64,000 bases of DNA from Diadema setosum. Taxonomy: Eukaryota > Echinodermata > Echinoidea > Diadematoida > Diadematidae. Below are positions 51,901 to 58,075 of this stretch, piece after piece (within the stretch, counting starts at the first letter, position 1; every line of letters begins with the position of its first letter). The stretch covers positions 24,020,699 to 24,084,698 of the forward strand of contig CM067070.1 of the NCBI GenBank assembly GCA_033980235.1, given 5' to 3'. A program made the translations under genes and the position numbers. The notes under the pieces were generated by a model. It was not told where the DNA came from. It worked only from the letters and a program-made list of their open reading frames with translations, and ran no database searches.

Positions 51901-52098
51901 ATAAATGAAAACTAAAGCAGTACAAGACGTGATGACACAACTTACGTTTTCTACTTCGGTCCTTCTGTTTTCGACGAATATAAACAGTTACTAAAGAGGC
52001 AATGGCAATAACGAAGATTCCTCCCACGAGCACAGTGACGACTGCTTTTTGGATCGGCGTGACAAATAACGTTTGGAATAAATAAAATATTATTAACA
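25186..52098 (-). CDS. Transmembrane receptor with tandem death-fold domains (spliced gene)
   Basis: This is the gene model assembled from the 15 exons listed separately. From 5' to 3' they are 51946-52098, 50522-50554, 49929-49955, 49568-49816, 46631-46900, 45079-45348, 42837-42917, 42585-42656, 41736-41960, 40916-41146, 35400-35669, 34121-34384, 32171-32455, 29649-29906 and 25186-25472. All internal exons are multiples of three with phase-1 introns on both sides, giving one open frame of about 991 codons to a TGA. It predicts a single-pass membrane protein: ectodomain (off-window), TM helix, basic stop-transfer, then a cytoplasmic string of helical exons. At least four, and probably seven or eight, of these resemble death-fold domains. 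Death folds work by homotypic assembly in apoptosis and innate immune signalling, so this protein probably nucleates a signalling complex at the membrane. The 5' end is missing and no expression evidence is available here. Confidence 0.8.
25945..27815. mobile_element. Foldback element, AATTTGAATG family, with 0.58-kb duplication
   Basis: Located in the last intron. The outer arms are inverted: GGTTTTCCAGTCCAATTTCG at 25954 and CGAAATTGGCCGGGAAAACC near 27784. Subterminal regions iterate CATTCAATTTAGCA / CATTCAAATT on the left and the inverse AATTTGAATGAC on the right. The left arm is directly duplicated: 25946-26510 and 26530-27099 are about 585 bp apart and nearly identical, each preceded by a (TA)n tract. 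The 94-codon frames within are repeat-derived. Confidence 0.75.
27831..27990. repeat. (TA)n tract and adjoining imperfect hairpin
   Basis: A (TA)n microsatellite at 27831-27870 abuts an inverted repeat. CAAATAATTTATGAGTTGTG...AGGGCACG on the left pairs with CGTGCCCCA...CATAAATTATTCG on the right, around a centre near 27930. It looks like a small MITE or a remnant terminus. Confidence 0.6.
27991..29115. other. Intronic sequence with long (TA)n tracts
   Basis: Here I see no exon. Between 28726 and 28890 there are several (TA)n blocks separated by short unique DNA, which create Tyr/Ile open frames on both strands. Around 28545-28640 GTGCATTAG/GTGCAATAG motifs recur, probably repeat-derived. Confidence 0.45.
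29116..29358. mobile_element. MITE with TA flanks, CCGGGTCAG arms
   Basis: The inverted ends are CACTCTAAAAAAGATCCGGG and the complement of CCGGATTTTTTTAAAGTG. TA dinucleotides flank both sides (29114-29115 and 29359-29360), as expected for Tc1/mariner-type TA target duplication. The arms of about 100 bp iterate GACCCGGAAC and GGGTCAGAAC motifs and pair with each other. Confidence 0.8.
29649..29906 (-). CDS. Receptor gene: death-domain exon
   Basis: Acceptor TTTTTTTCAG|ATGCTG and donor TCAG|GTATCG give 258 bp, phase 1-1. The sequence is a good death-domain match: acidic helix 1 ([19 protein letters not shown]), [15 protein letters not shown] as helices 2-3, [12 protein letters not shown] around helices 4-5 with the buried tryptophan, and [12 protein letters not shown] as helix 6. 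It shares RLGL, the W-x-x-K-x-H-P step and the Y-x-Y/R-Q-E pattern with the two preceding exons, so these three are closely related tandem duplicates. As a cytoplasmic module it would make homotypic death-domain contacts. Confidence 0.9.
30240..30510. repeat. Single arm of AATTTGAATG foldback family
   Basis: It repeats GAATTTGAATG(ACC) about every 25-35 bp and ends with ATGAAATTGACCGGGAAAACCC, the same terminus as the right arm of the element at 25945-27815. No opposite arm is seen, so it is a solo end. Confidence 0.65.
30511..31187. other. Intronic sequence, nothing recognised
   Basis: No exon or repeat family is recognised. The open frames at 30933-31184 on both strands have no domain or splice support. 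Confidence 0.4.
31188..31481 (+). repeat. tRNA-derived SINE with (ATT)n tail
   Basis: The head (31188-31260) has an RNA polymerase III A box (TTGGCTCATTGAGTAG) and B box (GGTTCAAACCC) at tRNA-like spacing. The anticodon arm is not clean, so it is not a working tRNA gene. A short body follows (AGACGTTAAAAGATGGGAG, then AGTGGCTGCCGGGCC), ending in an (ATT)n array at 31436-31481. The tail would pair with a LINE partner. It sits in the intron, antisense to the receptor gene. Confidence 0.8.
32171..32455 (-). CDS. Receptor gene: death-domain exon
   Basis: Acceptor CTCGCCTAG|ATATTG and donor ATCAT|GTAAGATG give 285 bp, phase 1-1. The domain reads [20 protein letters not shown] (helices 1-2), [10 protein letters not shown] (helix 3), [20 protein letters not shown] (helices 4-5 with conserved Trp) and [12 protein letters not shown] (helix 6). 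It aligns with the neighbouring exons at RLGL, S-x-x-R, L-x-x-I/L-R-x-W-x-x-K-x-H-P. The C-terminal tail up to the donor ([10 protein letters not shown]) is a short polar linker. The donor is inferred from phase and GTAAGA. Reading on past it gives a hydrophobic, unrelated tail, which is probably intronic. Confidence 0.88.
32456..33099. other. Intronic sequence, nothing recognised
   Basis: AT-rich intron between the death-domain exons; no exon, RNA or repeat family recognised. Confidence 0.4.
33100..33515 (+). repeat. Probable LINE 3' end with (AAATC)n tail
   Basis: A pyrimidine-rich segment, a stretch with TGTACACAGGCACAATGAAC and a terminal (ATCAA)n/(AAATC)n array at about 33481-33515 resemble the 3' UTR and tail of a CR1-group retroelement. 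No RT sequence remains, so the call rests on tail architecture only. Confidence 0.45.
33516..34120. other. Intronic sequence; A-rich tract
   Basis: No gene is visible. An A/C-rich low-complexity tract (33998-34058) lies just beyond the donor of the preceding death-domain exon. Confidence 0.4.
34121..34384 (-). CDS. Receptor gene: death-domain exon
   Basis: Acceptor TATTTCAG|ATCACG and donor GGAAG|GTGGGA give 264 bp, phase 1-1. The death-domain pattern is clear: [20 protein letters not shown] and [14 protein letters not shown] (helices 1-3), [17 protein letters not shown] with the conserved Trp (helices 4-5), and [20 protein letters not shown] (helices 5-6). Of all exons in the gene it and the next two look most like canonical death domains (NFkB/UNC5/MALT1-type sequence style). 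It is preceded and followed by other single-exon death-fold modules on the same frame. Confidence 0.9.
35400..35669 (-). CDS. Receptor gene: divergent death-fold exon
   Basis: Acceptor GTCTTGCAG|AGAATA and donor CCCTGA|GTAAAT give 270 bp, phase 1-1. Past the weak donor the frame meets a stop after three more codons, so an alternative truncated end is possible. Helical segments [44 protein letters not shown] and [20 protein letters not shown] fit a six-helix death-fold pattern: LGL-D early, and a C-terminal helix 'L-x-x-A-G-F-x-D-I-A'. The usual tryptophan is missing, so it is a diverged member. Confidence 0.82.
35702..36892. mobile_element. Foldback element, GACCGACCG motif family
   Basis: The terminal inverted repeats are GGCTACGGTCACAA (35704) and TTGTGACCGTAGCC (to 36890). 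Both arms iterate GACCGACCG / CGGTCGCCG / GATCGGTCACC motifs; the middle is T/C-rich unique sequence (36100-36720). It is non-autonomous, starts about 30 bp upstream of the death-fold exon's acceptor and could touch its branch-point region. Confidence 0.8.
36893..37481. other. Intronic low-complexity sequence
   Basis: Contains A-rich (37258-37312) and (CA)n (37425-37471) tracts; the open frames here are low-complexity artefacts. Confidence 0.45.
37482..40637. mobile_element. Foldback element, TCCGTAACG family, carrying a LINE fragment
   Basis: The ends are inverted: GCCCCAGTCACA on the left and TGTGACTGGGGC on the right. The arms (37490-37930, 40375-40630) iterate about 10-bp motifs such as CCGTAACTAT, TCCGCAA, GGACGCA. 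The centre contains an ATA/ATG trinucleotide tract (38369-38408, 39087-39207) and a LINE C-terminal fragment with an A-rich tail. Both lie in the 5.2-kb intron between the linker exon and the next death-fold exon. Confidence 0.75.
39491..40300 (+). pseudogene. LINE reverse transcriptase C-terminal fragment
   Basis: An open plus-strand frame from about 39491 to 39952 encodes the end of a CR1/Jockey-group polyprotein: [64 protein letters not shown] and [11 protein letters not shown] 3' UTR follows and an A-rich (AAATA)n tail ends near 40298. All upstream domains are missing (5' truncation). It is antisense to the receptor gene. Confidence 0.8.
40750..40830. repeat. (CA)n microsatellite
   Basis: CA/CATA tract at about 40784-40824, just downstream (in gene orientation) of the linker exon's donor. 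Confidence 0.8.
40916..41146 (-). CDS. Receptor gene: Ser/Glu-rich linker exon
   Basis: Acceptor AACTTTTCAG|TTTTC and donor TGCCAAG|GTACAAGT give 231 bp, phase 1-1. The 77 residues ([60 protein letters not shown]) are rich in Ser, Glu, Gln and Lys, have almost no hydrophobic core, and look disordered. It separates the membrane-proximal exons from the distal run of four death-fold exons. Several Ser/Thr in acidic context could be phosphorylated, which is inference only. Confidence 0.83.
41147..41735 (-). other. GC-AG intron
   Basis: The donor dinucleotide is GC within CCAAG|GCAAGG (minus strand; GC at 41735-41734). It is the strong AG|GCAAG context that GC-AG introns need, and the acceptor is a normal TTTTCAG. 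This is the only junction that keeps the phase-1 frame between the flanking exons. If the intron is retained, the upstream frame ends after [11 protein letters not shown] at 41701. Confidence 0.7.
41736..41960 (-). CDS. Receptor gene: death-fold exon
   Basis: Acceptor CCATGCAG|ATATGA and non-canonical GC donor give 225 bp, phase 1-1. Helical segments [70 protein letters not shown] follow a death-domain plan: a hydrophobic helix with VLGI, acidic helix 3-4, a Trp in CKW, and a C-terminal [10 protein letters not shown] helix. It is shorter than the other modules by about 12-15 residues, mostly before helix 1. Confidence 0.83.
41961..42584. other. Intron, nothing recognised
   Basis: Short intron with T/A homopolymers; no exon or repeat family. 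Confidence 0.4.
42585..42656 (-). CDS. Receptor gene: 72-bp exon
   Basis: Acceptor TTTATTTCCAG|ATGACC and donor AATATC|GTAAGT are both strong; length 72, phase 1-1. It encodes [20 protein letters not shown] plus GQY, a short acidic/hydrophobic segment that with the 81-bp exon before it may form one folded unit (helix LNMLGQY leading into the following death-fold exon). No family recognised. Confidence 0.8.
42837..42917 (-). CDS. Receptor gene: 81-bp exon
   Basis: Acceptor GTATACAAG|GTTCCA and donor CGCCTTG|GTGAGT give 81 bp, phase 1-1. It encodes [20 protein letters not shown] then LLNRLG. The pattern '[14 protein letters not shown]' resembles helix 1-2 of a death fold, so this and the next 72-bp exon may be the split front of a module. 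Its acceptor lies beside a (GA)n tract at 42929-42966. Confidence 0.78.
43075..44103. repeat. 1.03-kb near-perfect palindrome
   Basis: The left arm begins CGTTAAAGATAATAAAAAGT, and the right arm ends with its exact complement ACTTTTTATTATCTTTAACG. Pairing continues through GGTACCTCAAAAGTTTCC, TCGCCCCAAAGTGCTCTC and CTCTCCCAAGGTCCTCTCGA to a centre near 43590, with arms of about 500 bp and only a short spacer. There is no coding potential. It sits within the intron between the 270-bp death-fold exon (45079-45348) and the 81-bp exon, so the unspliced transcript would contain a long double-stranded hairpin. Most likely a long foldback MITE. Confidence 0.9.
44104..44879. other. Intron, nothing recognised
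   Basis: I see no exon or repeat family in this stretch. Confidence 0.4.
44880..44995. repeat. Degenerate telomere-like (CCCTAA)n array
   Basis: About 115 bases of CCTAATCCTAATCC, CCTAACCCTAACC and close variants, i.e. the metazoan telomere hexamer TTAGGG on the other strand, with many changes. An old interstitial telomeric repeat or a satellite of similar composition; it is bordered by GGGGCAATTATC-like and TGCCCTCTGGGGATAGGCC sequence that are mutually inverse. Confidence 0.75.
45079..45348 (-). CDS. Receptor gene: death-fold-like exon
   Basis: Acceptor TTTTGCAG|TTAAAG and donor GTTTG|GTAAGG give 270 bp, phase 1-1. Residues start [20 protein letters not shown] and continue with [38 protein letters not shown] and [18 protein letters not shown]. 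The latter half (helix with MIEDW, basic turn, helix [14 protein letters not shown]) matches the C-terminal part of death folds, 'L-x-x-A-L-x-x-A-G-x-x-D-x-A'. The first half is basic and diverged. It has the same length as two other exons of the gene. Confidence 0.82.
45586..45976. mobile_element. TTAA-flanked MITE, GGGATGGTACAG family
   Basis: Left end CTTAAAGGGATGGTACAGT, right end ACTGTACAATCCCTTTAAG. The arms match GGAATTCAAAGTTTGTTTGA and related sequence; other copies are at 18652-18945 and, interrupted, around 50778-51700. Located in the intron between two death-fold exons. Confidence 0.85.
46631..46900 (-). CDS. Receptor gene: death-domain-like exon
   Basis: Acceptor CAATTCAAG|ATTTCA and donor TTTTTAG|GTACAT give 270 bp, phase 1-1. 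The module runs [20 protein letters not shown] (helix 1), [18 protein letters not shown] (helix 2), [20 protein letters not shown] (helices 3-4) and [18 protein letters not shown] (helices 5-6). [21 protein letters not shown] is a typical death-domain/CARD-like second half with the buried Trp. It is the first clear death-fold module after the membrane. Confidence 0.88.
47025..48652. other. Intron, nothing recognised
   Basis: Part of the 2.7-kb intron; no exon, RNA gene or repeat family recognised up to the MITE at 48653. Confidence 0.4.
48653..49108. mobile_element. TTAA-flanked MITE, intronic
   Basis: Inverted ends TTAAAGGAGACCTCCGGATG and the complement of CGTCTGGAATGTCCCTTTAA; further pairing GATTTTCA near each end. 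No coding capacity. Confidence 0.7.
49568..49816 (-). CDS. Receptor gene: first cytoplasmic helical exon
   Basis: Acceptor CCAAACAG|AATCTT and donor TGGACG|GTGAGA give 249 bp, phase 1-1. Residues [54 protein letters not shown] and a basic Ser/Lys stretch (SSKKASKKD), then LLGIFHVSD and a C-terminal KKYLDG. Helix 1 has a death-effector/death-fold look ([21 protein letters not shown]), but the rest is not diagnostic. It could be a death-fold relative or an unrelated helical module. Confidence 0.8.
49929..49955 (-). CDS. Receptor gene: candidate 27-bp microexon
   Basis: Minus-strand CAAGCAG|GGATGG acceptor and CCAG|GTACGA donor bound 27 bp encoding GMVSAKAVP, phase 1-1. It is frame-neutral, so it could be included or skipped without changing the rest. 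A longer version starting at the upstream AG breaks the frame. Support is splice-site quality and phase only; polypyrimidine tract is weak. Confidence 0.45.
50522..50554 (-). CDS. Receptor gene: candidate 33-bp microexon
   Basis: Acceptor ATCCACAG|AAGAGA and donor GCAAG|GTAGGA bound 33 bp encoding (Q/E)[10 protein letters not shown], phase 1-1. It is acidic, fits just after the basic stop-transfer of the TM exon and joins without a frame change to either downstream exon. Both splice sites are good; transcript evidence would be decisive. Confidence 0.55.
50778..51700. mobile_element. GGGATGGTACAG MITE interrupted by another MITE
   Basis: AAAGGATGGTA at 50778-50788 and GTATTAAAATGGTGGAGATG from 51326 are the two halves of one copy of the family at 45586-45976, continuing to about 51700. 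The other MITE (50789-51326) is inserted within it, which fixes the order of insertion. Confidence 0.75.
50789..51326. mobile_element. MITE, GTGTTA/ACACC family, complete copy
   Basis: Ends ACACTGCAAAAAGTCCGGTG and the complement of CCGACGTTTTTACTGTGTGG, in a TA-rich target (possible TA duplication). The interior iterates GGTGTTAAAT and ACACCAG motifs with GTGTCA. Nearly identical to the copy at 1-426. Confidence 0.8.
51946..52098 (-). CDS. Receptor gene: transmembrane exon
   Basis: The donor AAAAC|GTAAGT is strong. The acceptor is placed at TTAAG|TGTTAA because an in-frame TAA lies immediately upstream; a shorter exon beginning near 52041 is also possible and keeps phase 1. It encodes a short juxtamembrane part ([10 protein letters not shown]), a 23-residue hydrophobic helix ([20 protein letters not shown] then VYI) and a basic stop-transfer ([11 protein letters not shown]), which orients the C-terminus to the cytosol. 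This fixes the downstream death-fold array as intracellular. The exon ends with one base (C) that the next exon completes. The 5' neighbouring exon is not in the window. Confidence 0.82.
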
Positions 52099-52885
52099 CT
52101 TAACTAACAAAATATAACAATAATTATAACAAAAAATAATAGAAGAACGGCTGTTGCTCCAAGTATCGTTTTTGATAACACCATTTGGTATACTTCCGCC
52201 GTTGCCTAATTCTTATGTATGAATAAACATATCTGAAAATGTCATTCGTCGAAGTATCAACAGTGAATGTCACTTTCATGTGGGAACCTACTGAACCACT
52301 AAATAACGAAATCAGAGAGCTCAGAGATTGGAAGCTTCATAGAACACGAGAAAACAATATCATCCCCAATGATATTCTTCCAGCAGCGTTTTTTTTTTTT
52401 ATAATTTGTTTTCATGTCATGCATGGAATATCAAAGGAGAGTCTACAGCTGTAGGCCTCACTGGCGTAGCAGGGGGGGGGGGGGGCGATGGGGGCGGTCG
52501 CCCCCCCCCCCCCCCCTAAGATTTGGACCGGGGATTTGGGAGGTGGAAAAAAAATGCGTGTATACTGTATGCATGCACATGAATCGGGTCTCCTTTGCAA
52601 CCTTTCATCAAATAAGATATTTTTTTGAATATTTCACTCAAAGTGTGCACCAGATCGTTGAATTTCAATTCAAAATATGCAAAATCTCTCATGCTTGGGA
52701 ACCCTCCCCCTCTGTGCCTCTTTCCCTAGCTTAGTACACTTTTTAGATTTACCCCCCCAAAAAATAATAATAATTCTGAGTGCACAAGACTTATCACTTA
52801 TATTCCGAAAACTCAAGGTTCCTCATGTATAAGGGGAATAATTTCCCTTTTAATCGACCCTTTCCTCCCTCATCCCCCCCATCAG

Positions 52886-52919
<34 letters not shown>

Positions 52920-53395
52920 TTTCCCAAATGTTGATTCCATCAAATATGCGTACACGAGATATCTCAATTTCAGGCAAAAGCTCCATCGGAATGGAAGGGT
53001 GGAGATAACACTCGCCCACGCCTTCTCCCTGCTCGCCCGCCCCTCCCCCCCCCCCCCTTCCGCCATGCACAGAAGTAGATTGTGGCTATACCCAGATCGC
53101 TTTATTTCAATTCTAAAAACGCAAAAGCTCCGCGAGCGGGAGGGGGAATCCCCCTTCCCCTAAGCTCTACCTCACTAGACTTTATACATACACACAGATG
53201 GTGCACATTCGGAATAAGAGCTAAATTCCGTGATTTTAACACTTCGATGAAAAAGTATCGCACCAAAAATTTGCACCAGATCGCTGAATTTCAGGTCTGA
53301 AAACGCAAAATCACCTTCGTGCGGGAGGGGATATGCCCCTATCTACACCCTCTTGTGCATACTTTTTCTGTTTGATTGCTGAACTGCAGACAGCG

Positions 53396-54060
53396 TTCAT
53401 GATATTCAGTGTAAGAATTAATACAAGACGATTATTTAAATGATATACCATTTTATAGGCAAATTGTTAAATAATTATCTACACTAAAATATACTGCAAC
53501 CTTAAACAAGTGGGACTATTTCAACTCGTTAAAACACGCAAAAACATGCATCAAATTGCACCATTTTCAACTTTACATCAAAATGGAAAAAGTTCTCACC
53601 GTGGGAGGGGACACCCCCCTCCCACACCCTCCCCTCCCCCTTCGCTCGCTCCGCTCGCTCGGGTTCAGTCGCGTTCATGATATTCAGTGAAAAGAATTAA
53701 CACAAGAAGTGTATTCAAATTGTACCATTTTATAGGCAAATTGTTCAATAATAATCTACATCAAAATATACTGCTACCTTAAATAAGTGGGACTGTTTCT
53801 CGTCGATAAAACGCGCAAAAGCATGTATCAAAATTGCACCATTTACAACTCAAAATGCAAAAAGTTCTTACGGTGGGAGGGGGGACACCCCCCTCCCACA
53901 CCGTCCCCTCCCCCCTCGCTCGCTCCGCTCGCTCGGGTTCAGTCGCGTTCATGATATTCAGTGAAAAGAATTAACACAAGAAGTGTATTTAAATTGTACC
54001 ATTTTATAGGCAAATTGTTCAATATTAATCTACATCAAAATATACTGCTACCTTAAACAA
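53396..54060. repeat. Three tandem units of about 275-280 bp
   Basis: Copies start with TTCATGATATTCAGTG at about 53396, 53673 and 53948, each followed by CATTTTATAGGCAAATTGTT and ATATACTGC(T/A)ACCTTAAA. GGGAGGGGACACCCCC and CTCGCTCGCTCCGCTCGCTC join the units; the same GC-rich segment recurs at 63600-63690. Confidence 0.8.
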
Positions 54061-54065
54061 GTGGG

Positions 54066-54245
54066 ACTGTTTGAGAATGTGTTTTCATATAATGACGTCA
54101 TAGTGACGTCACGGTCAACTGATCACAATGATACATTAGATTTGTAGTCTTTAGGACATGATGCATACATGGTATAATTTTGAAATTGATAGGCAGAGGA
54201 CTTTCTGAGCTAACCTCTGCACAACTTTTGGGGAGAAATAAAGAA
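54066..54245. repeat. Direct repeat with 63288-63450
   Basis: AATGTGTTTTCATATAATGA, CGTCATAGTGACGTCACGGT and GAGCTAACCTCTGCACAACT occur in the same order at 63288-63450, about 9.2 kb away, in the same orientation. Mismatches are scattered, so the copies are not recent. Confidence 0.8.
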
Positions 54246-55221
54246 ATAAACTAGAGATTGTAATTTGTCATCACTGACAAATTAAGGTGATCCGATTTTT
54301 TTTTTTAATTAATGATTCGAGTTCTGATAGTGCAACGTCTCAGCTACAACATATTAAAAATTTGAGAGAAATTCACCGAAGCATAGTCCTCGATAAAGAG
54401 AGTCATGTCAATTTTCTAAAAAATTCCCTCCCATAGAGATAACACGTCATAGCGAAGATAGAAAAAGAAGTACATTATGACCTTTGACCCTACTTTGCAC
54501 AGACAAGATGGCATCTGAGCAAAAAGTGGTTATTTTATGAAATGATCCCTGTAACATGGTCTTTACGTGTGCAAAATATGGAAGAGAAAAGACATATATT
54601 CACCAAGATACAGGATGAAACATCTATGACCTTTGACCCTAATTTACATACCCAAGATGGCGTCTGATCAAGTAGTTGTTACTTTATGAAATAATGTTCG
54701 TGACATGAATTAAATATGTACAAAATATGGTGGTGATAGGGTATGTTTTTCTTGAGTTATTGCACATAAAGTTGCAAAAAGAAAGAAATATTTCAATACA
54801 TCGAAGATAAACTCTAATTTCAAGTAAGTTTTTTTGACGTGATTCCGACATCGTATGAAAAAACGAAGGACACACTCACGATAGCCCAAAGTCTCAGCTA
54901 CCACATATCAAAATCTTGGAGAAAAAGTATAAGTGAGCTAGTGCTCGATAAAGATGGGAATGTCAGTTTTCATTTCCATAAAAACTGCACTCCCATAGAG
55001 ATTACACGTAAACTGGTCAAATTTGACAAGGTTACTTTCAATCCATTTTTACGAGGTGATGCCGTCATCCAATCAAAATTATGTTTTTACACATATGAAA
55101 GAACATTTTATAAGCTACAACATATTGAAATTTGGGTGAAAATTGGCAAAGGATAGGTGAGATACGCTCGCGTAAACTTGAAATTTGATGACGTCATTTT
55201 GAAAATTTACTTTTTTTACTT
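54246..55221. other. Degenerate repeat blocks, no gene
   Basis: GTCTCAGCTACCACATATCA at 54889 and GTCTCAGCTACAACATATTA at 54329 mark repeated blocks, with CCCATAGAGAT(T/A)ACACGT in each and TATGACCTTTGACCCTA in the first. The 105-codon plus-strand frame at 54839-55156 lies in the second block and is not supported as a gene. Confidence 0.5.
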
Positions 55222-56029
55222 TAGGCCATGGGCTAGTAGGGGTCAACGTGCACCCCCTCTGCACCTAACATTCATTGTTCTTTCCATGTAGCCCTTGGTC
55301 TGGAGAGTCAGAAAAGTGATGTTAACAAAAAAAAAGTTGGGTCCCAAGACCCGCCCCGTGACGTTTTGTGACGTCACTTCCGGAACGGCCTTTTCGCGAA
55401 TACGGGGGAATAGCATTTGGGTATTATCCTCATAAAGTGGTCCCCATGCCTTTATTTTTCAATGATAACCAAAGATTGTGGTATTTCTAGATTTCTCAGA
55501 AGATGGGGAATATTATGCAAAGCAAAGTTTGGCAATATAAGCCCTCAGTTTGTCGTCATCGACAACGAAATGGGCAACGATGTCGACAAAATTCAACAAA
55601 ATTGTACAAAATTTGGGCAATTTTTCAAGTTTCACCCTTTAAGTTTGTATATCTTTGTAAAAAAAAATTGTTAAATGACTTGAAATTTGGTCTGGATATT
55701 AAAAAAATATCCCTTATTACGAAAACAAAAGATTTTGGCCTAATTGTAATCCGATCTTCTTCTGTAGACATTCAAGTGCGCATGCGCGGTGTCTGGAAAT
55801 CAGCCTCCGAAATGCCTTTTTTTTTGTCCAGTATCAAAAATGAGTTACAACGAATCTTTTATCATGTAAATTCACAACTTTAATCAATTTTGGCAATCAG
55901 CAATCACCTGATTGAATAAAAGTTGCCTTAAAATGAGAAATCAAAGGTGACCATGGTTCTTTTTCATCATGACGTTGGTCACGACATCGAAGATGAAGAC
56001 GACGTCAAAGACTAGAATTACGACATAGC
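55222..56029. repeat. Left arm of 0.8-kb inverted repeat
   Basis: It pairs with 61876-62692: GGCCATGGGCTAGTAGGGG versus CCCCACTAGCCCATGGCC at the outer ends and CGTCAAAGACTAG versus CTATAGTCTTTGACG at the inner ends, with long near-identical tracts between. The inner spacer is about 5.8 kb. Confidence 0.85.
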
Positions 56030-56407
56030 AGAGATTATTTTAGATATCTTTTAGTCTCTTTTAAAATTTCGTAAAATATTATAAGTCATGTTTGTAATTG
56101 GGTCAGTCAAATATGTACATTTCCTTGCTGGTAATGACTTTATTAACGTCAATATCTGATTGTTTGTTTATTCCGTTGATTTCACTGAACTGATATTCAT
56201 TTGATTAATACGCAGTATGACGTAAACTATTTTGATTTTTTTTACTATTTTCTTTCGAGAATTTGGCAATAATGACTTGCAGGTCATCAACAACGAAATG
56301 GGCATTAGTGAGGTCGACAAACTAAGTCAGCACAAGTTCTTATGCTAATTTAGATATTCATTACTTTGTGGTTAATTCACTATATTAATTGGAATTTAGT
56401 CTGGATG

Positions 56408-56788
56408 TTAAAGGATGAGTCCAGCTTCGTGTACATGTAGGTGAAGTAAACGCGGCAATTAGTAGAATTCCACATCAGTAAAAGTTTGGAGAAAGCGGAC
56501 AATCCATTCAAAAGTTTTGAATTTTTAAAGTATCTGTACTGTCACCGCTGGATGAGAGAACTACTATAGTGTGTGATGTCACATGCATGTCGTTCTACAC
56601 ATGACTGTGACATCACAAGCTGTATTAGTCTTCTCATCCAGCAGTGAGCTAGCAGAAACTTCAAAAATGCATAACTTTTGAACGAATTGTCTGATTTTCC
56701 TCAAACTCTCACTGATGTGTTCTACTTGTATTGCTGTATTCACTCAATCCACATGTCCCATATCTGTGAAGTTGAACTTGTCCTTGAA
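56408..56788. mobile_element. MITE related to 7861-8567
   Basis: TTAAAGGATGAGTCCAGCTT at the left and GTGAAGTTGAACTTGTCCTT at the right, with GACAATCCATTCAAAAGTTT and its inverse inside. A shorter copy of the element at 7861-8567 without its tandem duplication. Confidence 0.75.
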
Positions 56789-58075
56789 ATAAATAGCCAT
56801 CTTTGACTAAAAAGGAACCGATGAGCCATTATTTTAATCCTCGCATCTTCTGTGGACGTTCAAGAGGGCAGGAGGAGTGCAAAATAAGAACCAACAAAAT
56901 GTCCCTTTTGGTGACTAGTAAATTGATATATTAACTCGTATATTTCAAGTAAAATCGGAACTTTAATCATTTTGTTTTTAATCATCAAATACCTGCTGAA
57001 ATACATTGACTTCAGTGATGACGGCAAAGACAGCGGCGTCGATGACAAAATTCACATTGGAGTTTCGTCTAAATACCAAATTCAACTGAATTTAGCAATT
57101 AGTTTAAGACGACCCTTAAAGATTAACACCATTAGCTACGAGGAAAAGAAGATTTTGATTACATCTGCATTTTGCCTTCTCAACAAACTCGAATCCTTTA
57201 AAGAGAATTTAGTATGTGTTTTTTTAATAATCCTGAAGTCTTTTAAGATGCTTAGTGTGCATGCAAGGTGTGTGAAACAAGCCGCCGTGAGTTCTTTTCT
57301 GCTGTCTAACATTCAGTTTTTCATCAAAGATCAGAAACAAGTATTTTTATTTGTATTAAAGAAAATATAAAAGAAAATAACTAACAGAAATTTGGCTTAA
57401 AATGCGAAATTTAGAGGCAACTATACAGTACTCTTGTCACCATTTCTGATGATCATAATGACAACATAATTCTATCATAATTTACCGCGACAAATCATTT
57501 AATGTGACTATAGAGGCATGTTTATTATAAGCAATTCCCCAATTCATGGGACATTATCTGACATGGTTATTAGACAATAATAGTTCAGTCATAGATCATA
57601 TGAGGCATAATTATAATACATTCATTCTTTGATAAAAGTTGGTTGCTGTTAGATACTCAAATTCCCACAGCCTTTTTTTTCAAGAGTATTCTTTTGTTTA
57701 GTCAGGTTTCGTAACTTATGCTTTGAAAATATTATTAGCATTCATACTTAGTCAACACTAACCGATTAAATTTGTGATACCTCTTTTTAAAATTTTCATT
57801 CCATCTGAAAGAATAAAGAAAATTTTTAAATGTAACATTGTTCACAGTAGAATTATTGGTTATATGATATTTCATAAAAGTTATTTGCTAATTATTGTGT
57901 TTTTCCAGCATTACTTACTTCCGATGAAATTATTGAGAGTCCAACATCGAAATGCTTCAAATGATTACCACTGGCTTAATACCGATATGTTTGAAATTGA
58001 TGGAGTCATCTACCAGCTCTAAGTTATCCTTTCAAAGTCTGACGCTCGTTTGCCCATGAACACTGTTACAATTAA
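56789..58075. other. Degenerate internal repeats, no gene
   Basis: Contains diverged copies of the segment at 55750-55870 (GACGTTCAAGAGGGCAGG, CTTAGTGTGCATGCAAGGTG). A plus-strand frame ending at 58022 after a TTTTTCCAG (about 57901-57909) could be mistaken for a terminal exon but shows no recognised domain. Confidence 0.45.

Noticed and set aside
54839..55156. 105-codon plus-strand frame
   Set aside because: It belongs to a block repeated at 54.3 kb where the frame is broken, so it is repeat sequence rather than a gene.
57774..58022. Plus-strand frame following a good acceptor-like TTTTTCCAG and ending in a stop, as a terminal exon would
   Set aside because: It sits within a repeat-built composite element, matches no family I recognise, and has no partner exons.
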